A stretch of DNA of 64,000 nucleotides from Phlyctochytrium arcticum (Eukaryota; Chytridiomycota; Chytridiomycetes; Chytridiales; Chytridiaceae). A model generated the notes under the pieces. The model saw only the letters and a list, made by a program, of their open reading frames with translations. It searched no databases and was not told the DNA's origin. Position numbers and translations under genes: made by a program. Where the stretch lies: NCBI GenBank assembly GCA_025602905.1, contig JAHLKI010000008.1, positions 248,001 to 312,000 on the forward strand, given 5' to 3'. This document shows, in pieces, positions 43,861 through 57,029 of this stretch (the first letter of the stretch is position 1; every line of letters starts with the position of its first letter).

Positions 43861-46800
43861 ATGAATGTCCTGTTCCAGGGCTACTCGGCCCTTCGAGGAG
43901 AAAAGGGAGCACCCCAAAGTGGATCAGATACTGTTCATAAATTATGTGATCGCGTGCAACATTCAACGTTACTGGAAGATCGCCGGGCAGCAGTGATGGG
44001 GCTTAAGGGACTATCAAAGGATTGGAAATTGGTATGTTAGTCGCAAAACTGTATTTTCCCGTTACCTTTGGTGGAGCGGGGAAGACGGAATTGAGAGAGA
44101 TCGGACGTTCGAGCGACTCGAGTGACCCGAAAAGCTAACTTGGAACTCCGACGGTGTATAGGAAGTGGGAACCAAGGGTATGCCGGTCCTGATAAAAGTG
44201 CTTCGGGAAGATCGAGCGGATGTGGACATACTCAAGGCAACCATTGAGACGCTGAATGTTTTATGTGCCTTGGACAGCGCCCAAGGAGTAAGTACTAAGA
44301 TCAATTTCTGTCGCTATGTTACTCATGCCTGGCACTAGGAGAAGGAAGACCCAAATGATCTTGGAGTTATGTTTACGGAAATCTACACAAAGGTGGGATC
44401 TAGCCGATTCTATGTATGAAGAGCTGCGGCTAAACGCCGGAAGCGCAGGAACCGTCAAATGTCACCCTCCTTTTGGATGTGCTGGAAGAAGTGGACTTTT
44501 ATGTTCGTTTCACCACCGTTCAGCTACTCGGAACATTGTTGCAGAATACCGGTCACCGGTTGCAAGAATGCATTCTGACAAGTCCCATGGGAGTGTCAAG
44601 GTAAACAAATTTGGATTCAGGCTTTGACCTCGGCGGGTCTAACACAGCAGGGCTTATCACAGGCTCATTGACCTTTTGGATGATCGACGCGAGATCATTC
44701 GCAATGGTTCGTGGCTGATGCGCTAACGTTGATTGCACTAGCCTGACTTCTCTTTGTTTTCAGAGGGGCTCTTGCTACTGATTGGACTTTCGCAGAACAA
44801 TGCGGAAATACAGAAGATTATTGCCTTTGAGAATGCTTTCGAGCGACTTTTGGCAATCATTCTGGAGGAGGGTGCCACAGATGGAGGGATCATCGTACAA
44901 GACTGTCTGCAATTGACACACAATCTGTTGAAGCACAATGTATCTAATCAGGTAAGTTCTTTCTGGCACAGTTGTGCTAGTGTCATTATTAACATCCTCC
45001 CTGGCAAGCACAGAATCTTTTCCGAGAAACAAGTTGCATGCACCGTATCCCATCTTTGCTAAAGGATCGGACACTCTTGCCCGGCCAATCATCGGCTGTT
45101 GAAGTGCCGCTCACCCACGAGTCCATTCAGTGGGTGGAGCAGAAGATCACAAATGCAGTGCTGGTCCTTGAACTCGTGCGAATTCTTGCGGCACCCAAGA
45201 ACCCAAGCGCCGCTATCAACCAGGCCGTACTAAACTCTGGACAGATTGTCGCCGCCGTTCTGGATCTTGCATTTTCCGATCGTGTGCCAACGACCGTGAA
45301 AAGTCAAGCGCTATACGCACTAGGTGACTCGATCCGAGGAAATAAAGCAAACCAGGATCTACTTTCCAAAACAGTCATACCACCTGTAACAAAGAAAGGT
45401 CCACCACGGCCCTGCGTGCTCCAATTGATTCAGTATGCTTTAAGCGCGGGCGATTTTGCGCACAGAGCGGCCGCCGCCTACGTTTTTGAGGTACAGTCTC
45501 AATGCATGAAACCAGTCCACAAGAACAATGAGCCAACCCTCTCATAAACCTAGTCCCTCGTATTTGACAACCCAGACGCACAACTAAGTGTAATAGCTAC
45601 CCTTACTCCGCCACCAGCGGATAATCCGAATGAAGCAAATGGAGGTCAGTATCTATTCAACTGTACTTGGACTTCTATCTACCCGAGTTTTAATGTCTAA
45701 TGTCCGCAGAACGCCCCGAATCCCCCGGTTCACTATTAGTGTCCTCCATCTTGGACGTGGATGCTGCCCGGAAAGACCCCTACCTGGTGTGGTTCGCAGC
45801 AACGATGCTGTCGCATGTACTCCATGACAACCAACAATGTCAGCAGTGGGCCTTGGCCACAAGATTGGATGAGTATGAGGGTAAGATTTGTGCCAGTCCA
45901 TGCGTGGTCTACTTTTAAGTTGACGATGCAACAGGGGAAGAGCCAATATCACTTCTCCATAAGTGCATGTACGCGTTGCTCACCGCTCATACCGACACAT
46001 CGTCGGATCCTCGCATTGCGATCGGGATACTTTCATTGCTATGTGTGTGGATTTACGAGTGTCCCGAGGCTGTAAAGGAGTTCCTGACTGAGGGTTCCAA
46101 TATCCAATTCGTGAGACCACATATTTTATCAGAACTTTGACTTTATTCAATCGCTAATCAAAACGCAAAACAGCTGGTTGCGCAAATACATCAGTCATCT
46201 GTCAACCCCCTGATACAGGGCATATCCGCCTTCCTACTGGGCTTGCTACATGAGTACAATGATGATTCTGAGGCGGAATTTACAAGGTTGGTAGTGGAGA
46301 GCCATGTATGCAGAATGGCATACTAAATGGGCATTGCAGAGCGAATCTTCAAGCACTCATCACTAGCCGCATTGGAGCAGATGTGTTTGTTAGCAAACTT
46401 GAACGGTTACGAGAGTCGAAGGAACTCAGCAGTGCATCGTATCACATCTTTAAAGTCAGTGACTTAGAGTACTTCAGTAAAACAGTCATGGGCTAATCTG
46501 GGCCTCTCCTTTTTTTAGAAGGACACCCCTGTTGGACCGTATGGCGTACCCCCTGTCTATTTTGACTATCTCTTCGCGGAATTTTTCCGAAGAAACTTTG
46601 GTACGGCTCATCAACTCTTGCACTCTTTCGAGCCTCGACTGACATCTTTTGTGTGAATAGAACATATCAGCAGGTCGGCAATGAGACCCAACAAGCCCGG
46701 CTCACCCAAAAGAAGACCGAATGGTAGGCTTCCGAGTACGTTGTGGTCCTGAGAATATCCCCCATACTTATGCCTGTCTAGTTGCGGAGGAGCAAGCTGT

Positions 46801-47521
46801 AGCAGGGTACAAAGTCACTATCGCGGAGAATGAAAAGGAGCTCGTCATCTTAAGGCAGCGAGTCCCGGAATTGGAAAAGCAGTTATCCGAACAGGTAAGA
46901 CAACTATCTTTGGGGGTCATAAACAAGCGCATAGTCCAACCTTCATGGCAGAACTCTGCATTTACTCAACAAATCAATCAACTGCGAAACACGATCCAAG
47001 AACTGCAGGCATCCCTGAACGAGCAGCAGGACAAGTTTACAGAAATGGAAGCTGAGCAGGAAGATCTACTCGTGTGCTTGGCTGACCAGGACACTCTCGT
47101 GCAACACTACAGAGAGCGGCTGGCATCTTATGGAGAAACCGTTAATGAAGAGGAGCTGGCCGCTGCTGGTACCTCGGCAACGGATGCGGAGTTGACTCAA
47201 GGCTCGGAAAGTTCGGCTCCGCATGATGTGGCGAACGGTCCGCCGTCGAGTCCGGAGCGTGCGCAGCAAAGCTTCCAGTACAGCGAGCAAACCAGCCTTG
47301 GGTCAATGCCAGTTTCCCAGATGCCCCGCAAGCTCTCTTCGAATTACTCACCTCAACATGATATTCCCCCGACACAACCGTCTCCCGCCTATAATCAGCC
47401 ACCACCACAACATAGCCAATATTACCCTTCCACAAGTCCAAGTGTCGTTAGCTCGGCCCACAGTACATCTGTGCCGCCACCAGAACGTGCGGACGGGGGA
47501 GCCTACGACACATTCCTCTAA
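43861..47521 (+). CDS. p115/Uso1 vesicle-tethering factor
   Basis: p115 (yeast Uso1) tethers ER-derived vesicles to the cis-Golgi. Sixteen exons fit in phase (43861-44031, 44162-44287, 44339-44392, 44449-44600, 44663-44706, 44764-44951, 45014-45490, 45554-45644, 45710-45880, 45935-46110, 46174-46286, 46340-46454, 46519-46600, 46661-46723, 46782-46894, 46952-47521), for 901 residues. The armadillo-repeat head is clear: TVHKLCDRVQHSTLLEDRRA, KGLSKDWKLEVGTKGM, NVTLLLDVLEEVDFYVRF, PMGVSRLIDLLDDRREIIRN and EGLLLLIGLSQNNAEIQK. The conserved YFDYLFAEFFRRNFEHI closes the head. A modest coiled coil follows (EEQAVAGYKVTIAENEKEL to EEDLLVCLADQD-like), much shorter than in yeast Uso1 and closer to animal p115, then a Pro/Ser-rich tail. 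Confidence 0.92.
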
Positions 47522-47651
47522 TTTTGATTCATGTCTGGACGCTTGTACGATCTGTGCATGTTTTTATAAATCTGCGGCTATATATATCCCAAACTTATTA
47601 ATATTTGGCATGCTCGCCGTCATTTTGCCCTCTGCCTCTATGAATATTGTG

Positions 47652-50600
47652 TCATGTCCCTTCCTCCGTTTTCCTAGAGTTTTGAGATATTGAGCAATAC
47701 GTGGCCAGTACGTCTTCCTCGTCAATTCCTCTCTCCCAAAGCGCATCCTCCAGCAAATGCACCTCAATATTGCCGTCATCATAGGTCAAAATCATTGTCG
47801 CGTTTCGTGCGGATGCAGCAGCTAGATTGGCTTGGGAAGCCGTTCGCGCTTTTGACGCTTGTGCAGAAAGTGTCACACTTGGGCTTAGAGCAAAATTGCA
47901 GATGCGAGCGCGTGAAGACTGTGGAGAAGGAGGATGGACGATATACGCAGGATCGGCCTCACTTTCACTCAGGTCCCAGATTCTCATACTTCCCTGCTCA
48001 TTCAGCACATAGAAAACTGCCGGCCGATGTAGGGACCATTTGACGAGCTTTATCGCAACATTATCGTTCGCGTCTCTAGTGCCGTTGACTGGCCAAGTCA
48101 TTACAGGTCGAGCCTGCTTGGTCGTAAACAGGGCAATCAGCCCTGACGCGTATCCAACCAGAATCAGGCGTTCATCCCATGGACAAAGGTTGGTCGAGCA
48201 GACTGCGTCAATCTGCCTTATCGGAGGAATGAATGTTGGACCCATGATGCTGATTTCAGGGATTGTAGCGGTAGTAAAGTCTGTGATGTGTGTCGTAAAG
48301 ATGAGAGGATGACACCGGTGTTTGAAGCGTGACATGTGCAGGAGAGGCCCAGTGTCCGTGCCGAAAACGAAGCGGGTGGTGGTGGAATCGATGGGATCCG
48401 CAGTTGTGAGAGTGATGGGTGGATTTGGGAACGCAGGATCTTGCCACCTTTGTAATATAAGTCAGTCTATGACATAGCATGCAGTACATCCCCCAAAGAA
48501 GTCTGTCAACGTACCGGTTGGGAAACGTAATTTGGACCTTGCTACTTTTGATAAGTCGAATTTTGGAGCCAATCTTTGTACCATAATCAAGCTCTGCGGT
48601 CTCTATAGAATCATCGCGCAGCTCAAGCACTCCCTGCGTAAAAGTACAATAAGTGTCTACTCTCCCCCGGTCTCACCCGTCTCAGAAAACTACGTACCCA
48701 TATCTGCATGACGCCAGTTACGTCGACTGTTGCGACTTGAACAGACTGCCCCGCTCCCGGCTTGGGTCCAGACGCAACCCATCCCAGCTGTGCCCGTTCG
48801 CTCATAGCCAGCGGTATTATTTTCAGGATTGGCGCTTCGTGTGTGGATCCTGCTGCCAAGGGATAAATTCCACTGGTGTTATAGCTTGGATAGCGGATAA
48901 TGATTGGCTCGTTAACGTCGTCATCAACTGAGCTCTCTGATGCGCGCTGCGACAAGTAGACGTACGGGTGAGACGATGGGGGTTCTTGCAGATCCCAAAC
49001 AAGGATACTTCCATCTGAGGTACCAGCAAACACGAGAGAGGGTTTGGAGGGTATTAATGCGCATGTGGTGGGATCGGAATCACAGGCTAAGACGCTGTTT
49101 CAATGGGTATAAGTCGAAACGAAACGAAAAATGCGCAGTATTTTCGACTGTACCGATGGGGTCGCTTGGTATCTCCAAGCCGCCATAGACAAAGAAGACC
49201 TTTATCGGGCAGCAGCGAGGGACCCTCCAACGTCTTCTCAACCGGTGAGAATGCAATAAGTACTAGGCGGTGGTCGCGCGTGGAGTAGCAGATATCTCGT
49301 ATTGAACGGCCTGTGAAGAGGTCACTTCTCAACACTCGTTCGTTTGGCTAAGCTATCTGAGTACTCACCATGCAATAGTTCATTTGTCTTCAACATTACG
49401 CATCCTGCACTGATAGACATGTTTGATTTTTCACTAAATTGTCCGCTCACTGCAACCCCGTCTTGCGCCGCATTTTCTTCCAACAAGACTTCCATAACTT
49501 GGGAGGAGCGCTGCAGGAACTGCGCGAGTCGCGCCGAGTCCACTTTTGCAATTTGAGCTTTCCGTTTCAATTTCTTTGTTGATAAGCCGTCTAATGTCGA
49601 GGACCACTTGGCCAATGGATCCCCACGGCCACTTTCGGCAAAGAAATCTGGCGGTGATTGCGTCCATGCAGAGTCAGTTGTTTGTACATCGGTTTGCGTT
49701 TCGGTTGCCGACTTGTCCTCATTGCTTTGAGTCGAAGCCTAAGATGGTTTTAGTTAACATGAACATGCCCCGAGTCACTACACAGCCGACCTGCACAGCG
49801 TTGGAACTACCAAAGTTGCGAATATATAATTCGTACTCATTCATAGGGTTCAGATCGAGAAATTCATATTTACAAACATCTAACGTGATCATCTTGCTCA
49901 AGTCCTGCCAATCGTTAATCAAGGCCCAGGAAGATCTCATCTGGCTTCCAAAGAAACTTACTTTTGCGCGCTTGACCTGCTTGTGCTCTCTTTCAGATTC
50001 CTTCTTGATCTTGGCCGCTTGCTTCCGCCCACTTTCCAAACCAACAATCCTTCGTTGCGGAAGTGCAGACGCGACGCGTTCCCGCTTTGCAACTGTTTGC
50101 TCTACCTCCATCTTGACCTTTTCAGATTGACGCACTGAGGCCCGCTCATTTTCCGCTTCCATAGCCTTCCGAACCTGAGCCAACTTTTATTAATACGGTG
50201 TGGGGGATGTAGCTCCAGGCACACACCTCATTCAAGTCCATAAAAGATTTATCTCTTGCTGGCTGTTGTGGTGACAGTCCCCCCACTTTTGCTGTAGAGG
50301 CGATTGGCCCTGAAGGTATAGCGTCCTCATCATCGAAGTCTTCAAACTCGTCATCATAGGCCTGCCAGATCACGTAAAATAAAGAAACTGGTGATCAACG
50401 GTTATGGCGGTGGATGATTGAGAAACTTCTTCCATTACACATACCTCAAAGTCTTCATCATACGCCCCGTAATTGTCATCTGAGGCGGAAGGACGTGGCG
50501 ATGCAATATAGTTTTCAGTGTCCGCCGGTGGTCCAGCTTCTGGAAGATATTTTGTGTGACTTCAGGATGCCGTTACGTGTTTATGGCAGAAACAGAAACA

Positions 50601-51140
50601 GACGTTTATAAAGCCCTCCCATTCTTGGGGAATGTCGACCCCCACCCTCTCCAATGACCTCCCTTGGCGGCGTCCGGCCTCTGCTCGGACTTGGTTCGGC
50701 CGAGTGCAGGGCTTTCAGCCGATCCCGCGATGAGGGGCGTTTGGTCGCTCGACCATCTCGTTGAAGTTCTGGACTGACAGATGCCAGCTCTATTGCCGAG
50801 CCCAGGCTATTCTTGCCTCCATGAGGGGCCGCATCTCTGTGCATTGAAGACTCATCAAAATCGGTACTACAACTACATCCACAGCAGATTCTTACAGTGG
50901 TCTTCCTCTCTGCTTCGAATCTCGAGTGCGTGGGCTTTGGTCTTGCGATGATCCTGGAGTGTTTTCCGCCCTTGCGAGTCTTGAAAGTTCACTTGTGAGT
51001 GCGGGGTCCTCCTCCGATCGTTTTGGCCGGCTGGTAGTTTTTAATGGGCTCTGGGATTGATGTCACGGTAGTAAGACTCTGGGTAGCTTCGGAGCAATTG
51101 GCCCACTGAGACTTACCTGATTTGAGTTTCTACCACTCAT
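47652..51140 (-). CDS. dynein-2 intermediate chain, WDR60 type
   Basis: WD40 intermediate chain of the dynein-2 motor that drives retrograde intraflagellar transport. Twelve exons (51117-51140, 50896-51050, 50604-50866, 50445-50539, 50227-50361, 49962-50174, 49791-49904, 49369-49738, 49154-49310, 48698-49094, 48515-48633, 47652-48447) give 945 residues. The N-terminus is disordered, then acidic (AYDEDFEAYDDEFEDFDDED). The family block VCKYEFLDLNPMNEYELYIR with FGSSNA and ETQTD follows, and then WD repeats: RSIRDICYSTRDHRLVLIAF, GLLCLWRLGD, VFAGTSDGSILVWDLQEP, GVMQIWGVLEL and FYVLNEQGSMRIWDLSES. The intron between exons 2 and 3 would be only 29 nt (50867-50895). It is a strong marker of a flagellated life stage. 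Confidence 0.88.
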
Positions 51141-51418
51141 TGGGGATGTTTCCTTCCGCTTTTAAACTGGCAAATATCAATCTTTTGCCATGATGCACGC
51201 GTCAACGCGTTTTGTCATAAATTTGGGATGTGGCTTGGACTTACAACACTGAATGGAACTTGCAGGGACATCAAGAAAGAAGCTCAAACTAGTATGGTCT
51301 TTTACCTACAAGCATCTGTGGTACAAATTTATGTATTATTGCGGGATAGCAGTTTCAAAATTTCGTTTGTATCATTTCCTTTGGTGATGTTTTAAATAAA
51401 TGATTTGAGTCATGAAGC

Positions 51419-54340
51419 TTACTTGCCAGCACGCCAGCTTCTGAATAACGAATGTTTAGTCTTTTCCTTGGCTTTCGCTTCTTCCTTCTTATGTCGCTCA
51501 ACGCGCCGGGCGGCCTCTTCAATTTTCTTTTGCTTGGCCCCACCCCAACGCATCTTGGGTGCATCACCGGACGCAGTCAGGTCTGCCATGGTATCACCGC
51601 TAGCGTCCACGTTCGTCATACGTATCTGTTCCAGCAATTCTACTTGCTCAGATCGTAGATTAAGGGATAGTGATGCTCGAGCATCCGGCGGGATGAGTTG
51701 TTCAAGATTTGCAATCACCTGTTAGTACGTCGCGTATCAATAGAATCCGATGAATCGCAAATTGTCGATAAACACATACCTTGAATTCATATCCTTGGTC
51801 GATCAAGAAGCGCTTTCGCTTGGCGCTAAATTGCACCTCATCGGTATCTCTACTAACTAGTGTAAAGAATCTACTCCTGAAACCTTCCTCATTCCTACGC
51901 TTGGCTCGCAAAATACGGCCCATACGCTGCGCTTCCTGCCGCCGACTACCAAACTGACTGCTGATTTGAATCAAGCAGGTGGCCTCTGGCAAATCCAGAG
52001 ACGTATCTCCGACTTTGGAAAGGAAGACAGTCTGATACGATTGGGGTCCATCGGATCTGAATCGGTTCAGTACAACTTGTCGCTCTGAATGGGCTGTACC
52101 ACCGTAGATAAATGGCTTTCGCATCTTCTTGGCATAATACTGGATTTTCCCGCATGAGCACGGAAAAGAGATGATCGACCAAGATACAACGAAACTTACA
52201 TCCAGGGCAAAGACATTGTCGGAAAATACAATGATCTTGTCACCGGCTGCCTCACGCGCCTTGATAAGGTATTCGCACGCTTGGAATTTACTGGGGTTCA
52301 TGACAGATAACAGGCGTCGTTTGCTAGAGTAGGAGAAAGGAAGGTTATAGATGAGGGCAGATCAAATTAATCGCCGCGTGCAAGACGTACCCTGGTTTCG
52401 ATTCCAGATATTCTTGGTAAAAGTCGGACGTCATTCCACACCAGATTTCCGTAGCCTAAAATTCCAAAATCCTTTACAACGAATCCCAGTTCTGCACCCA
52501 GTCGCCGCGAGCATACCTCTACTTTGGCAATATGTCCCCGCTGTGCCAAATCCATCCAATTTGCCTCGTACAGCTTTGGTCCAATCAAAAAGTTCAAATC
52601 CTCAATTTTGTCATCCTCGCGAACAAGGGTAGCAGTCAGACCCAACTTTGTATGTGCAGATACGGTGGTCAGCACACGTCGGAAAACGTTGGCGGGCACA
52701 ACGTGCACTTCGTCAAGAATCAAAAGACCCCATTCCACAGAGTTGATCCACTCAATCATCCGCGCAGTGTCCCAAGATCGCTTCCCCGAATGCGAAATCA
52801 TGGTATATGTTGAAACCACGATACCAGCGTCCCCAACAAACTTTTTCTTGTCGTCGGCTGTGAATTTGGCAATCTGACCTTCTTTGACAGTTGACCAGTT
52901 GCGAAATTCGCGAGCCCATTGTTCGACGGAAAGCGCGTTGGTACAGAGAACCAATGTGCTCTTTTTGACGGTACATGCCGCTGTAATGCCCACCAAAGTC
53001 TTTCCGGCACCCGTTGGAAGCACAATAATCCCCGAACGTGCACGCCCTCCACCACCACCAAACATTTTTGACAAACTCTTCTCTTGGTAATCACGGATGG
53101 TGGTTTTGGGGCTCAGATCAATGTCCAAATTGGGTGTCAGGGCATCGTGGCGGAAATCGTATTCCTCCATGAGGGGATAGTCCATGCCAATGCAATGCTT
53201 TTTAACTTCTTCAACCTGGGCTTTGTCAACCTCAAAGGAGTGCACAAACTCTGATTCGTCCTCAGCGTCGTCTTCATCCATATCATCCAAAGTAATGACT
53301 GCCCCGAAAGCGCTGCTCTCCGCGGAATCATTCCCATTGGTTGGTCTCCCATTGCCGTTAGTTGCCGGCAGCAATGGCTTGGCATTGGAAGCTAGGCTGC
53401 TCACAAAATCATCCTCGCGAGTCACTCGTGCTTTGGCAATGTCAGGATTTAACATCAACTTCTTGAGCACTTCTGGGTATGTTGACTCGATAAAGTACCT
53501 AGATGGGCACAATAGAGTATGCTCAGATCTTACAATACCACTTGTGGTAAATGTCATATCACGCAGTACCTGTTGTCTTTCAAGACTAGTTTTACTTTGC
53601 CGTAGGCCATTGTGCATTCTTTGATAAAGTTTTTCACTCGTTCAGGAAGTTTGACTTTTGAAAACCGCTCCAAAACCTCCAAGATTGTGTGGGTTTCCAT
53701 GCCTACCGAAACGGCGGCATACAAAGAATATGCCGTGAGCTTAAACTCGTGAATCCGAGCGGGTCGACTGACAGGTTCTGCGATCGTGATGAGGAAATCC
53801 TGCGCTTGAGCTGCCAGGGAGGAGAAGGCCTCCAGGATAATTCGTCCGTCATCACACACCCAAATTGGTCGGCCGCGATGGTCAGCCTTTTGGGCCAAAA
53901 ATGTGTAGTCCTGGGAGAAAAGATGGGACACGGTATCCTTTTTCATATTTTCGCGGGCCTCGATGGTATCGCGATCGTCTTCCACCTTTAGCTTTGCAAA
54001 ACGAGAGGGGTCGGTATAATGCTCGCGAATGTGTGCATTGTCATCAGTCTCATCAACTGGGGTCCTTGTGGGTGATAGGGAAGGAGCAGGAGAAGACTCT
54101 GCCGCTTCCGAAGAAGGTAGTTTCAAACTTCCATTACTAGGCTCGACCTTGCGCGGTTTCTTCCACGAAGTCTCGTCGCGACTAGCTTGGCTATCTGGAG
54201 CAGACCGCTTCTGCGGCACTAACGAAAAAGGTTTACCTGCTGCCGCAACAACTCTACCTGAGAATGCAAAACTCACTGCGTAAGTGGATTTTCTTGGTCG
54301 GAGCAGTCAAGTCCGCCAGCATATTGCCCGAGCCCGACAT
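51419..54340 (-). CDS. SSL2: XPB/Ssl2 (ERCC3) helicase-translocase of TFIIH
   Basis: XPB is the DNA translocase of TFIIH used in promoter opening and nucleotide excision repair. Seven exons (54277-54340, 53570-54218, 52517-53498, 52391-52455, 52200-52323, 51780-52139, 51419-51718) give 847 residues. The damage-recognition-like N-terminal domain shows [19 protein letters not shown] and [20 protein letters not shown]. The helicase motifs are [15 protein letters not shown] (I), [13 protein letters not shown] (Ia), [12 protein letters not shown] (II, DEVH), [14 protein letters not shown] (III), [13 protein letters not shown] (IV) and [20 protein letters not shown] (V/VI). The RED motif reads REDD. 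The start lies in a separate first exon ([17 protein letters not shown]). All key residues look intact. Confidence 0.95.
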
Positions 54341-54648
54341 GACGGCCTTATTCTTGTCAATAGCCCTTTCCACACCGCCCAGTCTTTGGGGCCTCCGCGC
54401 TACCCCGGACCTGCAAGTGACTTCTTACGCTTCAGCAGATTTCAGGGTCAGTCAAGTTCGGGAAATTTTGCCTCGCCATAAACGGTCTTCCCCGGAAAGT
54501 CTACCCGATCGCCGTTAGTAGCCACTACAAGGTTCAATCGCAATCCGCCACTACTGTGAATAATCCAGCGCACTGCTTCGGAAGTATCCTGGTTTCCAAC
54601 TTTTGTCAAATTCAAGTTTCGCCAACAAATTCAGGCTGTCAACTGGCC
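54341..54648. promoter_or_regulatory. upstream region of XPB and of the small plus-strand ORF
   Basis: 308 bp between the divergent starts of XPB and a doubtful small gene. No specific site was recognised. Confidence 0.3.
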
Positions 54649-54959
54649 ATGGATCCGGCTGGAGCTGGATCTAATTCAATCAAAGGCTATTCCAGTCAAG
54701 ATAAGATCACTTTGACGGTGAACGGCGGCGCTGGGGCCTTCGAAAAAATTGTTTTAGCTGGAAATTTAGCACCTCCGCCTGCATCAACCTTTACTCTCGC
54801 CAGAAAAAGAGTAGGAGAAGACAAATACCTTAACTATCATACTGGGAACTGTCGTCGGAGAGCTACCGCAGAAGGACAAGCAGAGACTTGGTGCCGGACA
54901 GATCTACGGAAAGCTCTGGTCTGATCATTGGGGATACTTTTACTGAAGACGAGCGCTAG
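54649..54959 (+). CDS. small uncharacterised ORF or gene
   Basis: From ATG 54649 a frame reads MDPAGAGSNSIKGYSSQDKI to TFTLARKR and looks coding. It can simply run on to a stop at 54922-54924. It can also be spliced at 54811-54860 (GTAGGA...CGGAG, 50 nt) into another open frame (SYRRRTSRDLVPDRSTESSG) with a stop at 54957-54959, giving 86 residues. The second model ends 6 bp before the start of the carrier gene on the same strand, which is unusually tight. All three frames are open locally, so coding choice is weak. No family recognised. Confidence 0.3.
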
Positions 54960-54965
54960 TAGAAG

Positions 54966-56104
54966 ATGGCAACCACCAACCCAAATCAATACAATCTGCT
55001 TGGTTTCGCTGGAGGTGGTGGGGATATGGGGGAAGGATCTATCATGCGCACCCTGCCTGCACCGGTCCCGCCAGCAACAACAGATCAGCAAACGCAGCAA
55101 CAACCAATGCCGTTGCGGATTGATACATTTAACGCCTTTATTGCCGGAGGAATCGCCTTGTCCTCTTCATTTGCAGTCATGCATCCCCTCGATACCTTGA
55201 AAACTCGCATTCAGGCGGCGGCTGTCAAGGGGAATGGAAAGAGTGCCTTGTTGGGTCTTGGAGGGAAAGAAATGTGGATGGTTCTGCGGCGAGGTTTCGT
55301 AGCTAGCGTGGTTGGAGCTGGTCCCCAGGTTTGTCAACACTTCCTTCAATTTACCGAAGACTCCCCTAAGTTTGTTTGTGAATTCAGGGCGGGTTGCGAT
55401 GGGCTACATACGAAGTTTGCAAACATCATCTGACTCCAGCACATCCGGCTAATAAGCCGCACAACCCACACCTACCCAATGCAGCCTTTCTGGCAACATC
55501 CGCCATCTCTGCTATTGCAGGAGACTTTGTTTCGTCGATTGTCAAAGTGCCACGAGAAGTGGTGACAGCTAGATTGCAGACTGCGGGCATTACATCAGGG
55601 CAAAAAGCGACTGGCACTCAAATATTCAAGCACATTCTACAGACGGAAGGACCTAGCGGGCTCTTTCGTGGTTTTTGGTCCACAACTGCCCGCGACTGGC
55701 CATTCATGGCCTTGCTCTTTACCATGTACGATTCCCTAAAAGTGGTCCACCACCACTTTGCTCTGCCCACCAACGCATCCCCAAAGCCCTCTTCTCAAGC
55801 TACAACGCATTACACATATACCATCCCCATGTTTCACTCGACATTCTACGGCGGTCTGGCCGGATTTGTCGCCGCGTTCTTGACTACACCCGCCGATGTG
55901 GTCCGCACGAGAATAATGACTGGAGGCACCACGGATCGCTCCATGAGGAGTGTCGTGCGGGAAATGTGGAAGCAAGGCGGGGCAAAGGTTTTCTTCGCGG
56001 GAAGTGGGGCTCGAAGTGTTTGGTGGTTTGGTGTATGCTCAATATTCTTTCCAGTGTATGAGTTTGTCAAACGTGGAATGGATGGGCTCATGGCCCCTTC
56101 ATGA
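54966..56104 (+). CDS. mitochondrial carrier family (SLC25) protein
   Basis: Six-helix inner-membrane carrier. Two exons (54966-55328, 55388-56104) give 359 residues over a 59-nt intron. The three carrier repeats are marked by MHPLDTLKTRIQA, VPREVVTARLQTAG and TTPADVVRTRIMTG (PxD/ExxK/R signatures), with glycine-rich partner helices such as FIAGGIALSSSFAVM and FYGGLAGFVAAFLTTP. GLFRGFWSTTARDWPFMALL is the usual matrix-loop region. The second repeat has Glu in the signature and there is an insertion of about 25 residues before the third repeat (HYTYTIPMFHSTF). The substrate cannot be told from what I see; relatives include S-adenosylmethionine carriers. Confidence 0.85.
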
Positions 56105-57029
56105 CATTCATCAGATCAGAATCTACAAGGATAATGACGTTTTTCTACCGGCCTTGACATAGTTTCTCGGGCCACAAATGTATCAGCAGTTCTGACTGCT
56201 TTTTAGTATTTATTTGATCTTTGGACAGCTCCTAATTCATGTGTTTTACTATTCATCCTTGGAACTTGGATTCCTGGTCGGTCCTGCGACTGCGCCACGT
56301 CCAAGATTTCAATTTCCGCCGGATTTCCGCAACTGCGCTGCCACTCAACGTGGCCGATAACCAACGCAAGCGCAATGAGGATTGTCCGACCAAGGGAGCC
56401 GCCACTGGCGTTCCTCTTTGGAAAAGCCAAGAAGAGGCCAACGGGACCCAGTACTTCGACGTATCTGGGCGTGGCAGTAGGATCTGCCATTGCCGCGGTG
56501 TATGTTTTGCAGGTTTGTTTTACCATGGCCACTGCGGAAACAACCAACTGATTTGGACTTCCGTATAGCCAATGTTTGAAAAGTATGCCGAGAAAGAGGC
56601 CCCAAGATCATCAGCATCTTAGATATCCAAGTTTTGTTTATAGTCTGCACTGCAACATCTGCTAGGTTTCTCCCGAAAACATACCGTACACTTCTAACGA
56701 CGGCCAATGGCCGTGATTGACTGGAGCCTTTTTACAACACTTTATGTATATACTTTGTTCGAGTTTACCTGAATCTACGCATCAGCAGTTGACATTCGTA
56801 ACCCTGTGCTATGTACCTTACGGGATTTGTGCCAACGTATCTCTACTGGTTACGCTCGTCGATCATCATCGGACCATCCAGTTCCTCATACTCCCTTACT
56901 CTCGTACAGGATCAATTCAAATCACAAGCGATCGTAATGCCATCCATCGTTTGCAAGCGGAAACAACTATTCAAAGTTTCATCAACATAAACAAACGCAT
57001 AACATGCACCAAAACCACCAACGGTCCAA
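56105..57029. other. unresolved stretch between carrier and unknown gene
   Basis: Both strands have overlapping ORFs. The minus-strand patch around 56400-56510 (MVKQTCKTYTAAMADPTATP, then VEVLGPVGLFLAF) looks coding and may belong to a small protein with ATGs near 56707 or 56514. I could not build a consistent spliced model or name a family. The right part (56912-57029) is coding only in the longer variant of the next gene. Confidence 0.3.

Noticed and set aside
54276..54281. XPB start at 54276
   Set aside because: The codon there is GTG and the adjoining sequence is intron; a separate ATG exon at 54277-54340 fits the frame.
56203..56707. Overlapping ORFs on both strands
   Set aside because: One minus-strand patch looks coding, but I could not find a consistent start, splice set or family, so no CDS is called.
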